The notes: a model not told the origin generated them from the letters alone. Positions 23,146 through 35,047 are shown, counted from the stretch's first letter. The stretch: DNA of 64,000 nucleotides from Filobasidium wieringae (GCA_001600055.1 BCIV01000012.1:776527-840526); one strand, 5' to 3'. Made by a program: numbers and translations.

Positions 23146-25325
23146 ATGGTAGTCGCAGCATCCTCTCAAGCAGAGGCCTACCTCCTCGCCTGTACTTCCA
23201 TCGTACGAGATCTCATCACATCCGTTCAAGCGGAAGAGCAGGTCAACCTCAACGCCCTTCGTCTCAAGTATGGTAAAGTCTACAAAGTCAAGGGTGTCCC
23301 ACGACTTGTCGATATCCTCAGTGCGGTACCGGTAGAATGGCAGGATCGTCTCCGAGGAGCTTTAAGAGCGAAGCCCGTCAGGACGGCTAGTGGAGTGAGT
23401 CTGAGAGGTGCAGGCCTTGTCAGTTCTGAGGCTGATCATACAGGATCTCTAGATCGCAGCCGTAGCAGTCATGTGCAAACCACATCGGTGTCCACATGTG
23501 GCGATGACGGGGAACATCTGTGTGTCAGTCACGAGCAGGGTAAGCTTTCGTTGATATCAGCTGATCTTCCTACTTCTAGTTACTGCCCGGGAGGTCCAGA
23601 TTCCGATTTCGAGTACAGTACGCAGTCATACACTGGTTACGAGGTAAGTATATGGGATTCTTTTCCTCGCTCTCGTTTCGTCACTGATTTCCTTTACTCG
23701 CCTCCAGCCAACATCGATGCGAGCGATCAGAGGACGATATGACCCATACGAACAAGCCAGAGGACGAATAGATCAGTTAAAAGGTCTCGGTCATAGCGTA
23801 GATAAAGTGGAATACATGTTCGTCCTTGCCTTGCTCGTCCGTCATTGTTCTCAACGGTTGATCTCGCTCTCTTCTCCTGTCGTTGTACTACTTGCCCTGC
23901 CGCTTGCCCAAACGCAGTATCATGGGTGGAACTTTCATGTCCATGGCAGAAGACTACCGTCACAAGTTCGTCGCAGGTCTACATAACGCTCTGTCGGGGT
24001 ATACGGGGGAGGATATCGACGAAGCCGTCAGGTACTCGGAACAGAGCAAGATCAAGTGTGTAGGAATAACGATCGAGACGAGACCGGATTATTGCTTGAA
24101 ACCGCATTTGAGGTGAGCACGGCCGAGGGAGATTTGAGATTCGGCCACCCTGACGTTGAATCATCACATGGTCTGTTTTACAGTCAGATGTTGAGATACG
24201 GTTGCACACGACTCGAGATCGGAGTTCAATCCGTATACGAGGACGTCGCTCGAGATACCAACCGAGGACACACCGTCCGATCCGTCTCTGAATCCTTCCA
24301 CCTTTCGAAAGACGCCGGGTACAAGATCGTCGCCCATATGATGCCTGATCTTCCCAATTGTGGAATCGAGAGGGATATCTGGCAATTTCAAGAGTTCTTC
24401 GAAAACCCGGCGTTCAGGAGCGATGGTCTGAAACTTTACCCGACTTTGGTCATCAGAGGGACGGGGCTTTATGAGCTGTGGAGAACGGGAAAATATAAAA
24501 ACTACACGCCGAATGCACTCGTGGATATCGTCGCGAGGATCTTGGCTCTCGTTCCTCCTTGGACCCGAGTCTACCGTGTCCAGAGGTGAGTCGTCGACCA
24601 ACGGTTTGAAACCTGACTTGCGTCTGACCCATACTTGCAGAGACATTCCTATGCCCCTGGTTTCTTCCGGTGTAGAGAATGGAAATCTACGTCAGCTGGC
24701 TCTGGACCGGATGAAGGACTTTGGAGCGGATTGTCGTGATGTGCGATACCGGGAAGTCGGAGTGAGTCGCCGTTCTTCTGTCGAAACTGTCTGGACCTGA
24801 CTAACGCTGTCCCGATAGATGTCGGAGATCCATCAACGAGTCCGACCTCAGTCTCTGGAGCTGTTACGACGCGACTACTCGGCGAACGGAGGATGGGAGA
24901 CGTTCTTGTCGTACGAAGATCCCGAGCAGGATATCCTGGTCGGACTATTGCGATTGAGGAAATGCTCGGAAGAGGGGACTTTTAGGAAGGAGTTGGTAGG
25001 CGTCGAAGGGGGATGCAGTATCGTTCGAGAACTCGTGAGTGCCGTCAATTCCGTTTGCCCCTTACGGCACCTGACCTCTATCTCGCTCTAGCACGTCTAT
25101 GGAACTGCCGTCCAGGTTCACTCTCGCGACCCCAAAGTGTTCCAGCATCAAGGAATCGGTACTCTCCTTATGGAGGAAGCAGAACGTATAGCCAGGGAGG
25201 AGCATGGAAGCGGAAAGATCGCCGTCATCTCGGGAGTTGGAACCAGGGATTACTACAGGCGATTAGGATACGAGCTGGAAGGGGTGTACATGACAAAGAT
25301 GTTGGATTACGACGACGAGATCTAG
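23146..25325 (+). CDS. ELP3: Elongator catalytic subunit ELP3 (553 aa)
   Basis: Nine exons: 23146-23394, 23453-23523, 23580-23643, 23708-23817, 23918-24112, 24184-24585, 24641-24761, 24819-25034 and 25092-25325. The radical-SAM cluster cysteines lie in [10 protein letters not shown] and [30 protein letters not shown] and ETRPDYC follow. The acetyl-CoA-binding GNAT part is at the C-terminus ([33 protein letters not shown]). Elp3 modifies wobble uridines in tRNA with a cm5-type group. The second intron starts GTCAGT. Conservation is high enough to make every junction unambiguous. Confidence 0.96.
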
Positions 25326-25669
25326 ATGTTGTATCAATATGTAACAAGTGTATCTATCCAAATACGGTCTTTCGACAGGTCGTCTCGAACCGGTGGAGCG
25401 ATGCAACTTCTCAAGCTGAGTCAACTTTAGACGAGCCAACTGTTTGCTGCTGTTGCTTCCCATCAAATGCCCAGCGGGCAAGATGCGATGCGCATGGGCT
25501 CGTCGAGGATCTGGCAGCAATCCACGTCAACCTGCAAAGCACCTGAGTTCCCCTGGATCGTCTTCTTAGTTTGTCAGGGTAAGATGCCTTGTACTTTGTA
25601 GTCAATAATTGCACCATTGGAAGAACACCCCCCGTCAAACCTCTGTGCAGTCCGGTGGTCGACGTCGCT

Positions 25670-26236
25670 TTACGAGCGCACCAGATCGATTTCTGACTGC
25701 GCAATGATTTTGCTCAGAATATCGTCCTTACCTGCAACATAGTACGATATCTTCTCGTACTCTTGCTCCTTCAACCTTTGCTTCACTCTGCCATACTCAA
25801 TCCTCAGGTCGTCGTTCATTCTCAACGTGTCCCGTACTGCCAGATGCGACCTCAAGCTCTCCCCCTCCGGTGTGTTCAAATACACCGCCCTTCTTATAGC
25901 TCCGTCTTCTGTCGCTCGGCTAGCACCTTGATCATGCGTGTGCCCATTCCACCTGAAGCTGAGTCGATCGAATCGAGGATTGTCAATACTGGGATGTTCC
26001 GGGTTGTAGGTGTAGCCGTTGAAAGACAGGGATGACATCGCAGCCGAGACATAACGAGGAAGAACAACGATGTCGATATCGATGATAGGTTTAGCGGCCA
26101 GGTTGGGCACCGAGGTGCTACCTACGTGGTGGATCGCAACATAGGGAACGGGACCGAGGGCGAGGACGAGTTCCTTTTCGATACGCTCGAACGCCTTGAG
26201 CCATGACGGGTCATAGTCGACGACATTGATCCTCAT
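25670..26236 (-). CDS. GrpB/UPF0157 family protein (188 aa)
   Basis: A single exon. The family's N-terminal INVVDYDPSWLKAFERIE and the core AIHHVGSTSVPNLAAKPIIDID are clear, as are RWNGHTHDQG-type sequence and the helical tail YEKISYYVAGKDDILSKI. GrpB proteins belong to the nucleotidyltransferase superfamily, and the cellular role is generally unknown. I chose the ATG at 26236 because family members begin there; an in-frame ATG at 26284 would add 16 residues. The family is common in bacteria and patchy in fungi, so acquisition by transfer is possible. Confidence 0.85.
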   Translation of the reverse strand: MRINVVDYDPSWLKAFERIEKELVLALGPVPYVAIHHVGSTSVPNLAAKPIIDIDIVVLPRYVSAAMSSLSFNGYTYNPEHPSIDNPRFDRLSFRWNGHTHDQGASRATEDGAIRRAVYLNTPEGESLRSHLAVRDTLRMNDDLRIEYGRVKQRLKEQEYEKISYYVAGKDDILSKIIAQSEIDLVRS

Positions 26237-26401
26237 GAAGGCTGCTTTGATGTGGTTGTAGGGCTGGATACAGAAGGCGATCATTATGACGGTGGGTGTA
26301 AAGACGACTAGATTGCAAGTACCGTATATCGACCGCGACCATGCAATCCCAGCACTGTCCTGATACGACGAGATGTTACAGCTTTTAGAATGCAGATAAA
26401 A

Positions 26402-26415
26402 CCCCTAACCCCTAA
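26402..26415 (+). repeat. Interstitial telomere-like motif CCCCTAACCCCTAA
   Basis: Two perfect units of the C-strand of a TTAGGGG repeat lie just upstream of the decayed hydrolase. TTAGGG(G)n is the telomere repeat type of Cryptococcus and relatives. Two units alone could be chance, but a matching motif in the opposite orientation occurs at 27352-27362. Confidence 0.45.
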
Positions 26416-26508
26416 ATCAATTAACAATCACCAATGTCTCTCTGATCTCTGACCTGTAACACTTCGCTTTCCTCGCAGGCTGGCTGAAGGAACCGCTTGC
26501 ATCGATCA

Positions 26509-27324
26509 TGGCCGACACATCCTTGCCTTTAGAACAATCCGTTGCTGTGGCACACTCGTTTCGCAAAGGAATCCCTAATCCCGTATCCACTCACGATGTG
26601 ACGTCAACATCCAGCCTCGTAACCCCGAACGAACGATGATGGCCCATCTATACTGCGCCACTGAAGGCCCAGCGAGCCTCAGTCCTGATCAGCTTCTATG
26701 GCGGTGGATTTGTCCTGCCTCTGCATGGAGACGACGACCAATTGTGTCATTATGTGGGGAACAACGCTGCCTGGCACGTCTTGGACTGTTCCTACCGCCT
26801 CGCTCCCGAAGCTCCATTTCCTGCAGCTTACGAGGACGTCGAGGATGTGCTGATAGGGATTTGTTCGAGCTCGAACGATATGACGTATAACTTTGACTGT
26901 TCTCTCATGGCAGTTTCAGGCTTTCCTTCCGGAGCCAACCTTGACCTCGCCGTCTGTGCCAACTCCACAAGTCCGCTACAGACCGACAACCGGCCTATCA
27001 CCAGCTGATTTGCCTTCTACCCCTCCACCGACCCCTCCATCCCTATTGGCGGTCGTGTCCCCCCTGAGATTTCGGAATCGGCTCGACCCGGTCCACCCCC
27101 GAGATGATCAAGATCATTAAGCGTTGTTACATCCAGACCAAACGGATCAGTCCTCAAAGATCCACGGCTATCCCCACTCTACGCCGCAATCAAGAAATTG
27201 CCGGTTTCCGTTTCCATATACACTGCTGCTCAAGATGGTATATGTCTGGAAGCGAATTCTCTGCGGAATACGCTAAAACGAGGACTATCACTCACACGGA
27301 ACGTATTGATCAAGGGGTTCGATA
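26509..27324 (+). pseudogene. Decayed alpha/beta-hydrolase-3 (HSL-type) gene
   Basis: Pieces of one hydrolase lie in order but in different frames. An N-terminal piece from ATG 26509 (MADTSLPLEQS) runs into a stop near 26636. The oxyanion region (SFYGGGFVLPLHG), SYRLAPEAPFPAAYEDV and a nucleophile-like elbow follow. At the elbow GFPSGAN replaces the expected GxSxG. An in-frame TGA near 27006 precedes FAFYPSTDPSIP. Another frame change follows before SPLYAAIKKLPVSV. No set of introns with plausible signals repairs all the breaks. The loss of the catalytic serine supports a pseudogene. Its neighbours are telomere-like motifs and a LINE fragment. Confidence 0.75.
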
Positions 27325-27351
27325 GCTGCGGTCAGAGGTGAGACAAGGTGT

Positions 27352-28300
27352 TAGGGGTTAGAACGTGGTGTAGTACAGTAGAGAGTGTCTAGTTACAAGG
27401 TGTATTCGATTCCTAGCCATTCAAACGAGTCGTGCACCTTGTACACTACTTCCTCCTGTTTCCTCACGCTTCAAAGTGCCTGAAACAAGCTCTAAGCAGT
27501 AGAAGTGAGAGTCTCTTGAGGAGGAACTCATAAGATCCAACTGCCATCAGGCTGCGCCACTCCTCAAACATCTTCCTACACTCTCCCTCCATCGCACCAC
27601 CACTGCTGAACACCAGGGGACGGAACCTAGAGCTTGAGATTGAGCTGTACTTGGTACTCTTGGCCTTTGCAGCTCGTTTTAGGCGGTCCTCCAGTGCCTT
27701 GTTGGAGTGGCAAACGAGTTCCTCATCCTGTTGTGCTCGATCCGAGGCCCTCTGCAGTTGTGAAGAGCACAGGGAAACGATGGTGATATCAAATTCCTGA
27801 GCACTGGTACCAGCCTCAGGGCTCCCAGACAGTTTGATATTGGTCCTGAGCTCTGTTCCAGGGACATAGGGCTCGATGGTGACCTGTCCAAGCGATGGGC
27901 AGGCCTTGAGACCGTCTGTAATCGCATACTTGACCTGCTCATGCCTTGCGAGCGTCCACTTGGGCCTGTGGATGCACGCTTCATGATGTGCAGGCTCATT
28001 GAGAAGTCCACAGTGGTGGCAATGAGTTGCATGCGCAGGAAGGAGTGTGTGCAGGTGCAGGGCACTTGATACCTCGAAATCAGACAGTCTGAGCGAGTTT
28101 TTGAAGGAAATGATGCTCATCCATCGCCTGCTAAGGTAGCTGGAGGCTTCCATGATCAGGAGGCGCTCCTGTGGTGTGCACCCTGTGATCAGGCTGCGAT
28201 GCCTCGTCTCAAACTGGTCTTGACACCTGTCCCTTTGAGATCAAACTGGGCCTGTTCCTTGTGCTTGTGAGTCGTCCTGAGTGGCCTGGATCATGGGTAT
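27352..28300 (-). mobile_element. 5'-truncated non-LTR retrotransposon (LINE), 3' end, copy 1
   Basis: The minus strand encodes the last 230 or so residues of a LINE-type polyprotein. It contains a zinc-knuckle-like CHHCGLLNEPAHHEAC, a stretch with FSSGGAMEGECRKMFEEWR, and a stop at 27464. The 3' UTR runs to about 27352 and ends in a telomere-like CTAACCCCTAA. Upstream of about 28200 the frame is broken, and reverse transcriptase is absent, so this is a dead 5'-truncated copy. A second copy, estimated by eye at about 90% identity, ends the window in the same orientation. The 5' boundary is approximate. Confidence 0.72.
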
Positions 28301-29498
28301 ATGGTGTAGGATTCGATCCGAGGGTTACGGGTTAACAGTAAAAGTCTTGCTAAAACTATCCTCCTGGAAAACATTCTGCTCGAAAGGGTCAAGTTGTTGA
28401 CCGATCAGCGGGTTGACTGATCACCTCAAGCCAAATCCTGCGCGCTAAGCAAATTTCTTTCTATCGCGTCATCTTGGTATCACTGCGGCATTGACACAAT
28501 TAAAATATGCGTATCCCCTTGATGTGACAAAACCAATCAATCTCACAAGTTCCTTCACAAATAGAGCGCCATGACGTCAACAATCGCTATTTTTGAACAC
28601 CCAATTCATCTACGTCTTGTCGATTTGGTGCAAGTTTGTCCTGCTGAATATACAGTTTATTACAAAATTTCCCTGATATTCAGGGCACCTTCCCTGGCTT
28701 ATACATCCACTGTCGCTAACCTTTGACTTCACACGAACACTCATTCTAACCCCTTCTTTTCACCTCATCACTGTCGATCATTGTGCAGTTGGAGGACAAC
28801 TTTCGTTTGAGGCTGTTTTTCGCGTCCCACCTCAACCCCCATCTCTTTCTACATTTCACATATGCGCTTTGTCACTTTGTCAACAGTTGTCTTTCCTTAC
28901 AACGAGAAAGCCAACATTCCCTTGACCTTTCCGACATCTTTTTGATATCTTCCGGCTATAACAAATCTGAGTCAGAAGCTGTCTTGGATATACGGCTATT
29001 AACGGATCGTCCCCTACACAGATCACTCGGTATTTCAGTCGATCAATCAACCAAGCAATCAATCAAACAACCACCTCGGAACCTTCTACGACAATCACCA
29101 GCTGCACATCGTTTGATCGTCCTCTGCTCTCGTCCTTTCCCTGTCGTTTCCATCACGACATTGCTCTACTCATCACCCCCTTTCGTCGTCGCTCAATCAT
29201 CACCCTCCTTTCCTTATCGTCCCTTGATCACCCTCCTTTCCTTATCGTCCCTTGATCACCCTCCTTTCGTCACCTTTCTTTTGAAATAGATCATCGCTTT
29301 GATCGTCTGAAAAATATTAAACAGCTTTTACTCAATCAAGCGGAATAGTATATAGTCCTTGACAGAACTATCTCACCTCAACTTTCCCCCTTTCTACAAC
29401 TCCACCCATCATCCTTTCCTACTCAATCTTGAAAACATAGCAGTCTCGCTCGCTCATCTCACCCTGTCAACAAACGGTCATTTCAATACGTCCCAGTC
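28301..29498. other. Long AT-richer leader region with 28-bp tandem repeat
   Basis: This is upstream of the small gene at 29499. It holds pyrimidine-rich sequence, runs of CAATCAA-type repeats near 29040-29075, and a 28-bp unit repeated about 2.5 times at 29199-29270 (unit starts ATCACCCTCC). A 168-codon frame spans 28783-29289, but it has no family resemblance and a biased composition, so I read it as leader and not as protein. Confidence 0.45.
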
Positions 29499-30027
29499 AT
29501 GTCTGATCAGTCTGATCAGGAGAAGAAGCAGGATCAGCAGAAGACGCAGAATCCACAAAGAAAAAAACAGAGCAACAAAACTCGCGCAAATGCGGCTATG
29601 TGGAAGTTAGGCAGGCGTCCCCAGAACCACTTTCAATTTGCCATGATGCTGCTCACGACCGTCAGACCCAAACACACAACACCTACGAAGGCTTTGCATA
29701 TCTTAAACGAGTTGACTGATGGGTCCATTCCACACCCTACTATTGTTCTTCTTCCGGAACTATTGTGGGCGTACAAGCAAAGGTCTCAGTCAAGCACGGA
29801 AGTCAAATGGGACGCTCTTGAGAAGATTGGGTGTGATGATGTAAGTTCAAGCTCGAATTTGATTTGTATTCTACCCCAACATATCGACACCGCGACGATT
29901 ATCTGGATACGGTATTCACTCTGGCATCGTACTGCTCCTACATCCTAATTCCTTACAGATACCGTCTTTCCCACATCGTTGCGGCGTCGATGCTCAAGAC
30001 TCTCGACTTGTTGAAATCTTGCAATAG
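29499..30027 (+). CDS. Small protein of unknown function (136 aa)
   Basis: Two exons: 29499-29840 and 29959-30027, joined in phase with a GTAAGT donor and a TTACAG acceptor. The first 30 residues are rich in Gln, Lys and Asn (low complexity). Then comes a compact-looking segment: NAAMWKLGRRPQNHFQFAMM, KALHILNELTDG, LLPELLWAYKQR and KWDALEKIGCDD. The second exon ends VDAQDSRLVEILQ. The amphipathic, well-formed codon pattern suggests a real protein. I do not recognise it. No signal peptide or membrane helix is seen. Confidence 0.55.
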
Positions 30028-30255
30028 CTTTTGAAACCCGGCTGTGTCGTTGTCGTCGCAGGGTCGATTGATGCGTCTTTCATCCTCTGACACTACGCTG
30101 AATGTATGTGTCTCTTTTCTAGGTTGTCATCAAAGCTGTCCTAGCCAAAGTCAACGTAGAGCATCTCCAACTTGTATTGCATCAGGAAGATTCGTTGTGG
30201 TGAACTGGACGAACAGGACTACTATCGGATACCCTAGGATCGACCCGCGGCACAC

Positions 30256-30846
30256 CTTTTGGCCCTTGCCCCTTCGCTTTGCTACCGATCACTCCTTCTC
30301 CTTGTTTCATCGGCCTACTGCGACGGCCACACTTTGAGTTTAGGTTTGATTAAACCCTTTTCACTTTCCATCACCTTTACACAGCAAGCTCAGCCTTGTG
30401 GATGGATCGCTTAGTCGTCCCCTGTCCTTTTAGACCTCTCCCTAGTATAGTATACATAGGAGACTGATCCGAAGCGATTAGCGAAGTTGTATGACTTAGG
30501 AGAAGCAAGCAAGGAAGAGCTCAACAAGTAACGAGACCTTACTTCACAACACATTCATTTTATATCTACGCCTTTATCCTTCATCCGGACTAGTACTTAA
30601 GAACAGTACCTCGTCTTTGACTCAATACTAGAAGGTCGTGACCGAGGAGTCTAAAGAGTAGACTCAGCTCATACTGATAGCTAGCCGGATAGTATCCAGA
30701 GTGGAGATAGTTGTTGATCGATTTAGTTTCCTTTGTTTTAGTGTTTCGCCAATAGTCTTTAGTAGAACTAGACATAGCCCACCGTCAAGCCACCACCACT
30801 CCCACTCACCACAGCGGTAGCGAAGCGGAGGGGCGAGGGCCAAAAG
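30256..30846. repeat. 32-bp inverted repeat, arms 30256-30287 and 30815-30846
   Basis: The left arm CTTTTGGCCCTTGCCCC... pairs with the reverse complement of the right arm. There are about three mismatches, all C/T transitions. The arms enclose about 527 bp. This could be a small non-autonomous DNA transposon or two decayed LTR pieces. No target-site duplication was identified. Confidence 0.4.
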
Positions 30847-32417
30847 ATGTACTGCCAATCGACTTTAGGACATCCAATAGTAGTAGTCCTGCCTGTCGAG
30901 TTCACCACAATGTTATGGCCCATGTTCCCATAAACTCCGTCCGGTCCTGTAACATACCCATCCTATTCGTATTCTTATTTACAGGCAGACGGAGTTGTTG
31001 TTGCGGTCCCGCCACATAGGGAAAAAGTTGAATATTGATATTCTATAGTCGCGATACCAAAAGGAGATTGATGATACCAACATTTGTACAGAGAAGGCAT
31101 TCAGAAGTTCCTGGTCTGTGCATGAGCGTGATCAGTAATACGAGTATATATAGTGATGTATTGGTATACATAGGACATCATCTTTAATTTCCTTCTATCC
31201 AGACATCGGATCAGCTTTCACCCACCCTTGGTTCGTATTGGTGATCCAGAAGAATGCAGTCCATCTGTTTGCAGCAGTTTGTGCTTACCTCACAAGACGG
31301 TTGATGCTGCAACAGTGGACAATAGACCCATTTACTCGGGAGATCCAATGACCGCAGGTAAGCCTCAAGGTCTTTTCTAAACAATATTGACCCGACCTGA
31401 CCAGATTGGTGCACTGGTTGACCACACAAACGAAACCAGAAATGGACTGAATCCTTTCTTTTATGAAACGGCTCATTGATACGTGGGGCATCATTTGCGT
31501 CTCGATAAAAAAAAATCAAACAGCTAACTGGCCTGGTCAAACACCGAGATTTTGGTTGCGCGTAGCTGAGTATAGGAACGGTGAGAAGATGAAGGTATAA
31601 GCGTTGTATCATTATCGGATTTCGCTACATGATGGGATGCGTCACTGGATATCGTCTTCAACGTTTGACCACCAGTTGCGAGAGATTGCATATGGAAACG
31701 TGTCTGTCTGACCTCGGGCTGCTACGTGACCCTAGCGATTACACCTATTTACTACGCACTTCGCTGAGAGGCAGTATAATCGGTTCTCGCTCAAGTACAT
31801 GAGGCATCCTTTCCATCAATTTTCGAAAAGGCTGACTCCGTTGGTGATGCTCAAAAGCTTCCTTATTGGCGTACTGGTTGGTGCCGGGCGATAAGGGGTG
31901 TTACATTTCTAAATCAGTTTACAGCCGAAAGCAGAGATTTGGTGGCAGCTCGACCGACTTCTTCAAACATTATGAATGTATTGTGCTCATTGGCCATTCC
32001 ACGACAGATCCTATACGCTGTGTTGCCCGGTTCATTGGCCTGCGTGTGCGATTGTATGGCGAGAAGTACTGATTAGTCAGGGTTTGAAAGTGAAGGGGTC
32101 TTAGCTTGCATCGGTCCCCCCCCCCACTGCTATATCACCATCCTAACGCTCACATTCTTGAACTTCTTGAGCGTTGTCAGGTTTTGCGATCAAGGTTGCA
32201 TGAACGATGTAATGGTTGTGTTCACCGGCCATTGCGTTCGAGTCCATGCGGGATGAAGGATCACGGGATCTCCGTTTACAATCTTAAGATATGGCATGTG
32301 AACGTTATAGATTAAAACGTCATTATATACAGTCCATCTTCAACGCACCGGCATCGACGTGATCGTATCAGTCTCAGTAAGCCAATCGCGCGCTCTAACT
32401 CCCTGCGGTGGGGGTGA

Positions 32418-32424
32418 GCGGGGC
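32418..32424 (+). promoter_or_regulatory. GCGGGGC box
   Basis: A heptamer 250 bp upstream of the Rossmann oxidoreductase start, identical to the boxes found throughout the aromatic cluster downstream. Confidence 0.4.
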
Positions 32425-32673
32425 AGGTCGATATCGGTAGACCGCCGGGGTGGTAAGCAGTCTGATGGGTCATCTTGGTAAGCTCTGTGTGTCAGCGACT
32501 ACCTACACAATCTCGTTCAGGGTACGTGCATGCATATAACAACACATTAGAGGAACCGTCGAGACCCCAAAAGTCCAGCTCTTCATACACTTCCTTGCGG
32601 CAAATCTGCACGTGATAAAACACCCCGTGCTTCCTGTTATCGCTCCCCATCATCGTCTCTCTGGGAATCCACT

Positions 32674-34250
32674 ATGTCCACAGGAAAATCGGTCTTCTTT
32701 CTAGGAGGAACGGGGTATATCGGTACGCAGGGCGGATGGATGTTTCGTTCTCGATCCTAATTACGGCTATCGACAGGCTCCGCGGTTCTCTCCAAATTAC
32801 TTGAGAGGAAGGATCTTTCCACGTTTACGGTGTTGACCAGAAGTCAAGAGAAGTTCGCGAGCTTCGAAGGGCTGAATGATCCCAGGGTCAAGCCGGTTCG
32901 AGGGGATCTGCGCGATCTGGATTTGCTGGAGAAGTTGGCTGATGAGCATGATATCGTGGTGAACACGGCCGATGCTGACGCGGTGAGTCATCTCTTTTTA
33001 TGTTGCCCTACAGGACGGAGAAACAGGTCTGGCCAAGACTGCTGAGATATCTTCGTTGCATCATCTACAGTTGCCGACAACTGAATCTCTCCTGAAAGGA
33101 ATGAGGACGCGAAAGGACAGAACCGGGATCGTTACGTTGCTCATTCACACCAGTGGGACTGGCGTACTGTCCGACGTAAGTATATCGGTTTGAGACTTCT
33201 CTTCCAGAAATTTAGGGCCCTACGCTCATCTTGTTTTCGAACTTTTCGTCTGTCTGGCCTCATCATCGTCAGGAAGCTTTGGGGATGCACGGAACGGATG
33301 TCATCTACTCCGATCGAGCGGCGGATACAAACGCTAATCCTCCTCTGGTCTACGTCGATTCGGTGAACGATAATGCGCTCCATCGGGACGTGGATCTGAC
33401 CATCGTGAAAGCGGATGAAAAGGGCGACGTGAAAAGTTATATCATTTTCCCCTCCACTATTTATGGCCTGAACCGTTCAACGATCGCTGAGAGGGGTATA
33501 GGAAACATCCACAGTATCCAGATGCCTGCTCTTATCAAAGCTTCGCTCGCAAGAAGAAGAGCAGGGACAGTCGGTGACGGCTTGAACATCTGGTAAGTCC
33601 CCTGAGTACGAATCGTGCTTGTGACGATGACCGTTCGTTGACGACCGTATTGGAACATGTATAGGCCAAACGTTCATATATCCGATGTTAGTGATCTGTT
33701 CTCAAACGTACTGGATTTGGCTCTCGGAGATGATCATGGGAACCATGGTCGGAACGGTTACTTCTTCGCCGAGACTGGCGAACACTCGTTGTGAGTGATC
33801 TGCAGAATGGACTGAAAACGAGTGGCGCCTGTAAGGGAGCTAACGGATGTGCTATGATGAAAGGAAATCGGTTGCTATCGCTATCGGCAAGATCATGTTG
33901 GATCTCAGTTTCGCCGATAGTGTCGAGCCAACGACATTCACTCAGCCGGAACTTGACGAGTACTTCGGCGGCGTGAGTGTTTACCCGCTACAGCGATCGA
34001 TAGATCGTCCTGCCCTGACGAAACTGACCTGACAACTGGTACTCCTTAGTCGAGCTATCTCGGCTCAAATGCTCGTGCTCGAGCTGAAAAATCGCGCGAA
34101 ATCGGATGGAAGCCTGTTCATGGCCCTGCCGACTTCTACGCCTCTTTCGAGGAGGAAGTCAAAGCGATCGTCGCGACAGCTGGGTCTGATCTGAAGAAGT
34201 TGCAGCACAACCGAGTCTACTCGCCTTTGGCTGCCGTACGTCCTGCCTGA
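32674..34250 (+). CDS. NAD(P)-binding Rossmann oxidoreductase, epimerase/NmrA-like (371 aa)
   Basis: Seven exons: 32674-32722, 32777-32982, 33071-33175, 33273-33592, 33665-33790, 33864-33972 and 34050-34250. The N-terminus has the dinucleotide-binding FFLGGTGYIGSAVL, split by the first intron. GDLRDLDLLEKLA and the strand/Ser region LLIHTSGTGVLSD follow, then FPSTIYGLNRS. This is the extended SDR layout of fungal NAD-dependent epimerase/dehydratase-like proteins. The substrate is unknown. It may belong to the aromatic block, since it has a GCGGGGC box upstream, but it stands 2.7 kb from the regulator gene. Confidence 0.82.
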
Positions 34251-35047
34251 TTAAAACGATTAGCAGATCAAGTTTCGATATCTACTCGATACTTTACCGT
34301 CTCTTATCACGGATCGCTATTCGAAGTTGTCATCCTCGATTCAATTGATGCGTTGTTCTGGCAATGACCCTGGTATGAAATGTACACGACACTCCATACG
34401 GAGATGCGTCCTCGATCACTCCCAGGAGCCACTAGTCTCCACATCCGTAACATCGATTCCTTAAAGAAGCTATCTTTTCCTTCCATGGACGTAGAGCAGT
34501 CTGGCAAACGCAACACTTGGTAGCTATTTTGACACACCATTGTACCCAGAGCATCGTCGTCTCGGAAGCAGATCTCGTTGAAATATAAGATTAGACGACC
34601 TGGGTCAGAAAGCGTGTACGGTGTCTATCACCTTGCGAAGTAGATTTCATTCGCCACGGAAAGGTTCCAAATGCCCAGACGGCTGCAACAAGAACTGAGC
34701 AGATCGTGCGGGACACCTACAGGCGATACAAGACTGGCAATCAGATTCAGCTACAATCCCAGTTACGGCTACAGTCTCAGTAACGGCTACGAAAGAGAAC
34801 TGTGAGAGGATAATGTATCGTATCGCGCTCAGACCGTCGTCACGAACGAATACGCCATAAAGCGTTCGGTAGGTCTTCGGGATAATCTGGTTTTGCCGGC
34901 GGCGGGGTGATATCGGTGTTCGCGTGGCGGGGTTGATAGGTTGGATGTCAGATTCGCCTTACAGGATCTTCGTCGGTGAGACAGACAACATGATCTGATG
35001 TTTCGGTGGACATACCACCTCGTGTGATTTGACATAACTGAGGAATC
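34251..35047. other. Intergenic region before the esterase-like gene
   Basis: No gene is supported. Two GGCGGGG-type boxes lie near 34904 and 34926. They match the GCGGGG core but not the full heptamer. A short tandem CAGTTACGGCTACAGTCTCAG-like pattern lies near 34755-34785. Confidence 0.5.

Larger units (their letters stand above)
30028..32673. other. 2.6 kb gene-poor interval with repeat debris
   Basis: No gene is supported. The stretch is AT-richer than the flanks, with short overlapping frames only. It contains the inverted repeat described separately, a poly-C run near 32117, and a GCGGGGC box just before the next gene. It may be remnants of transposons, but no coding remnant was recognised. 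Confidence 0.5.

Noticed and set aside
28783..29289. A 168-codon plus-strand frame
   Set aside because: Composition is repeat-driven (Ser, Leu, Pro, Phe runs) and it ends in the 28-bp tandem repeat. It reads as a leader, not as a protein.
30028..32673. An LTR retrotransposon in the gene-poor gap
   Set aside because: No gag, protease, integrase or reverse transcriptase sequence and no paired direct LTRs were recognised; only a short inverted repeat is seen.
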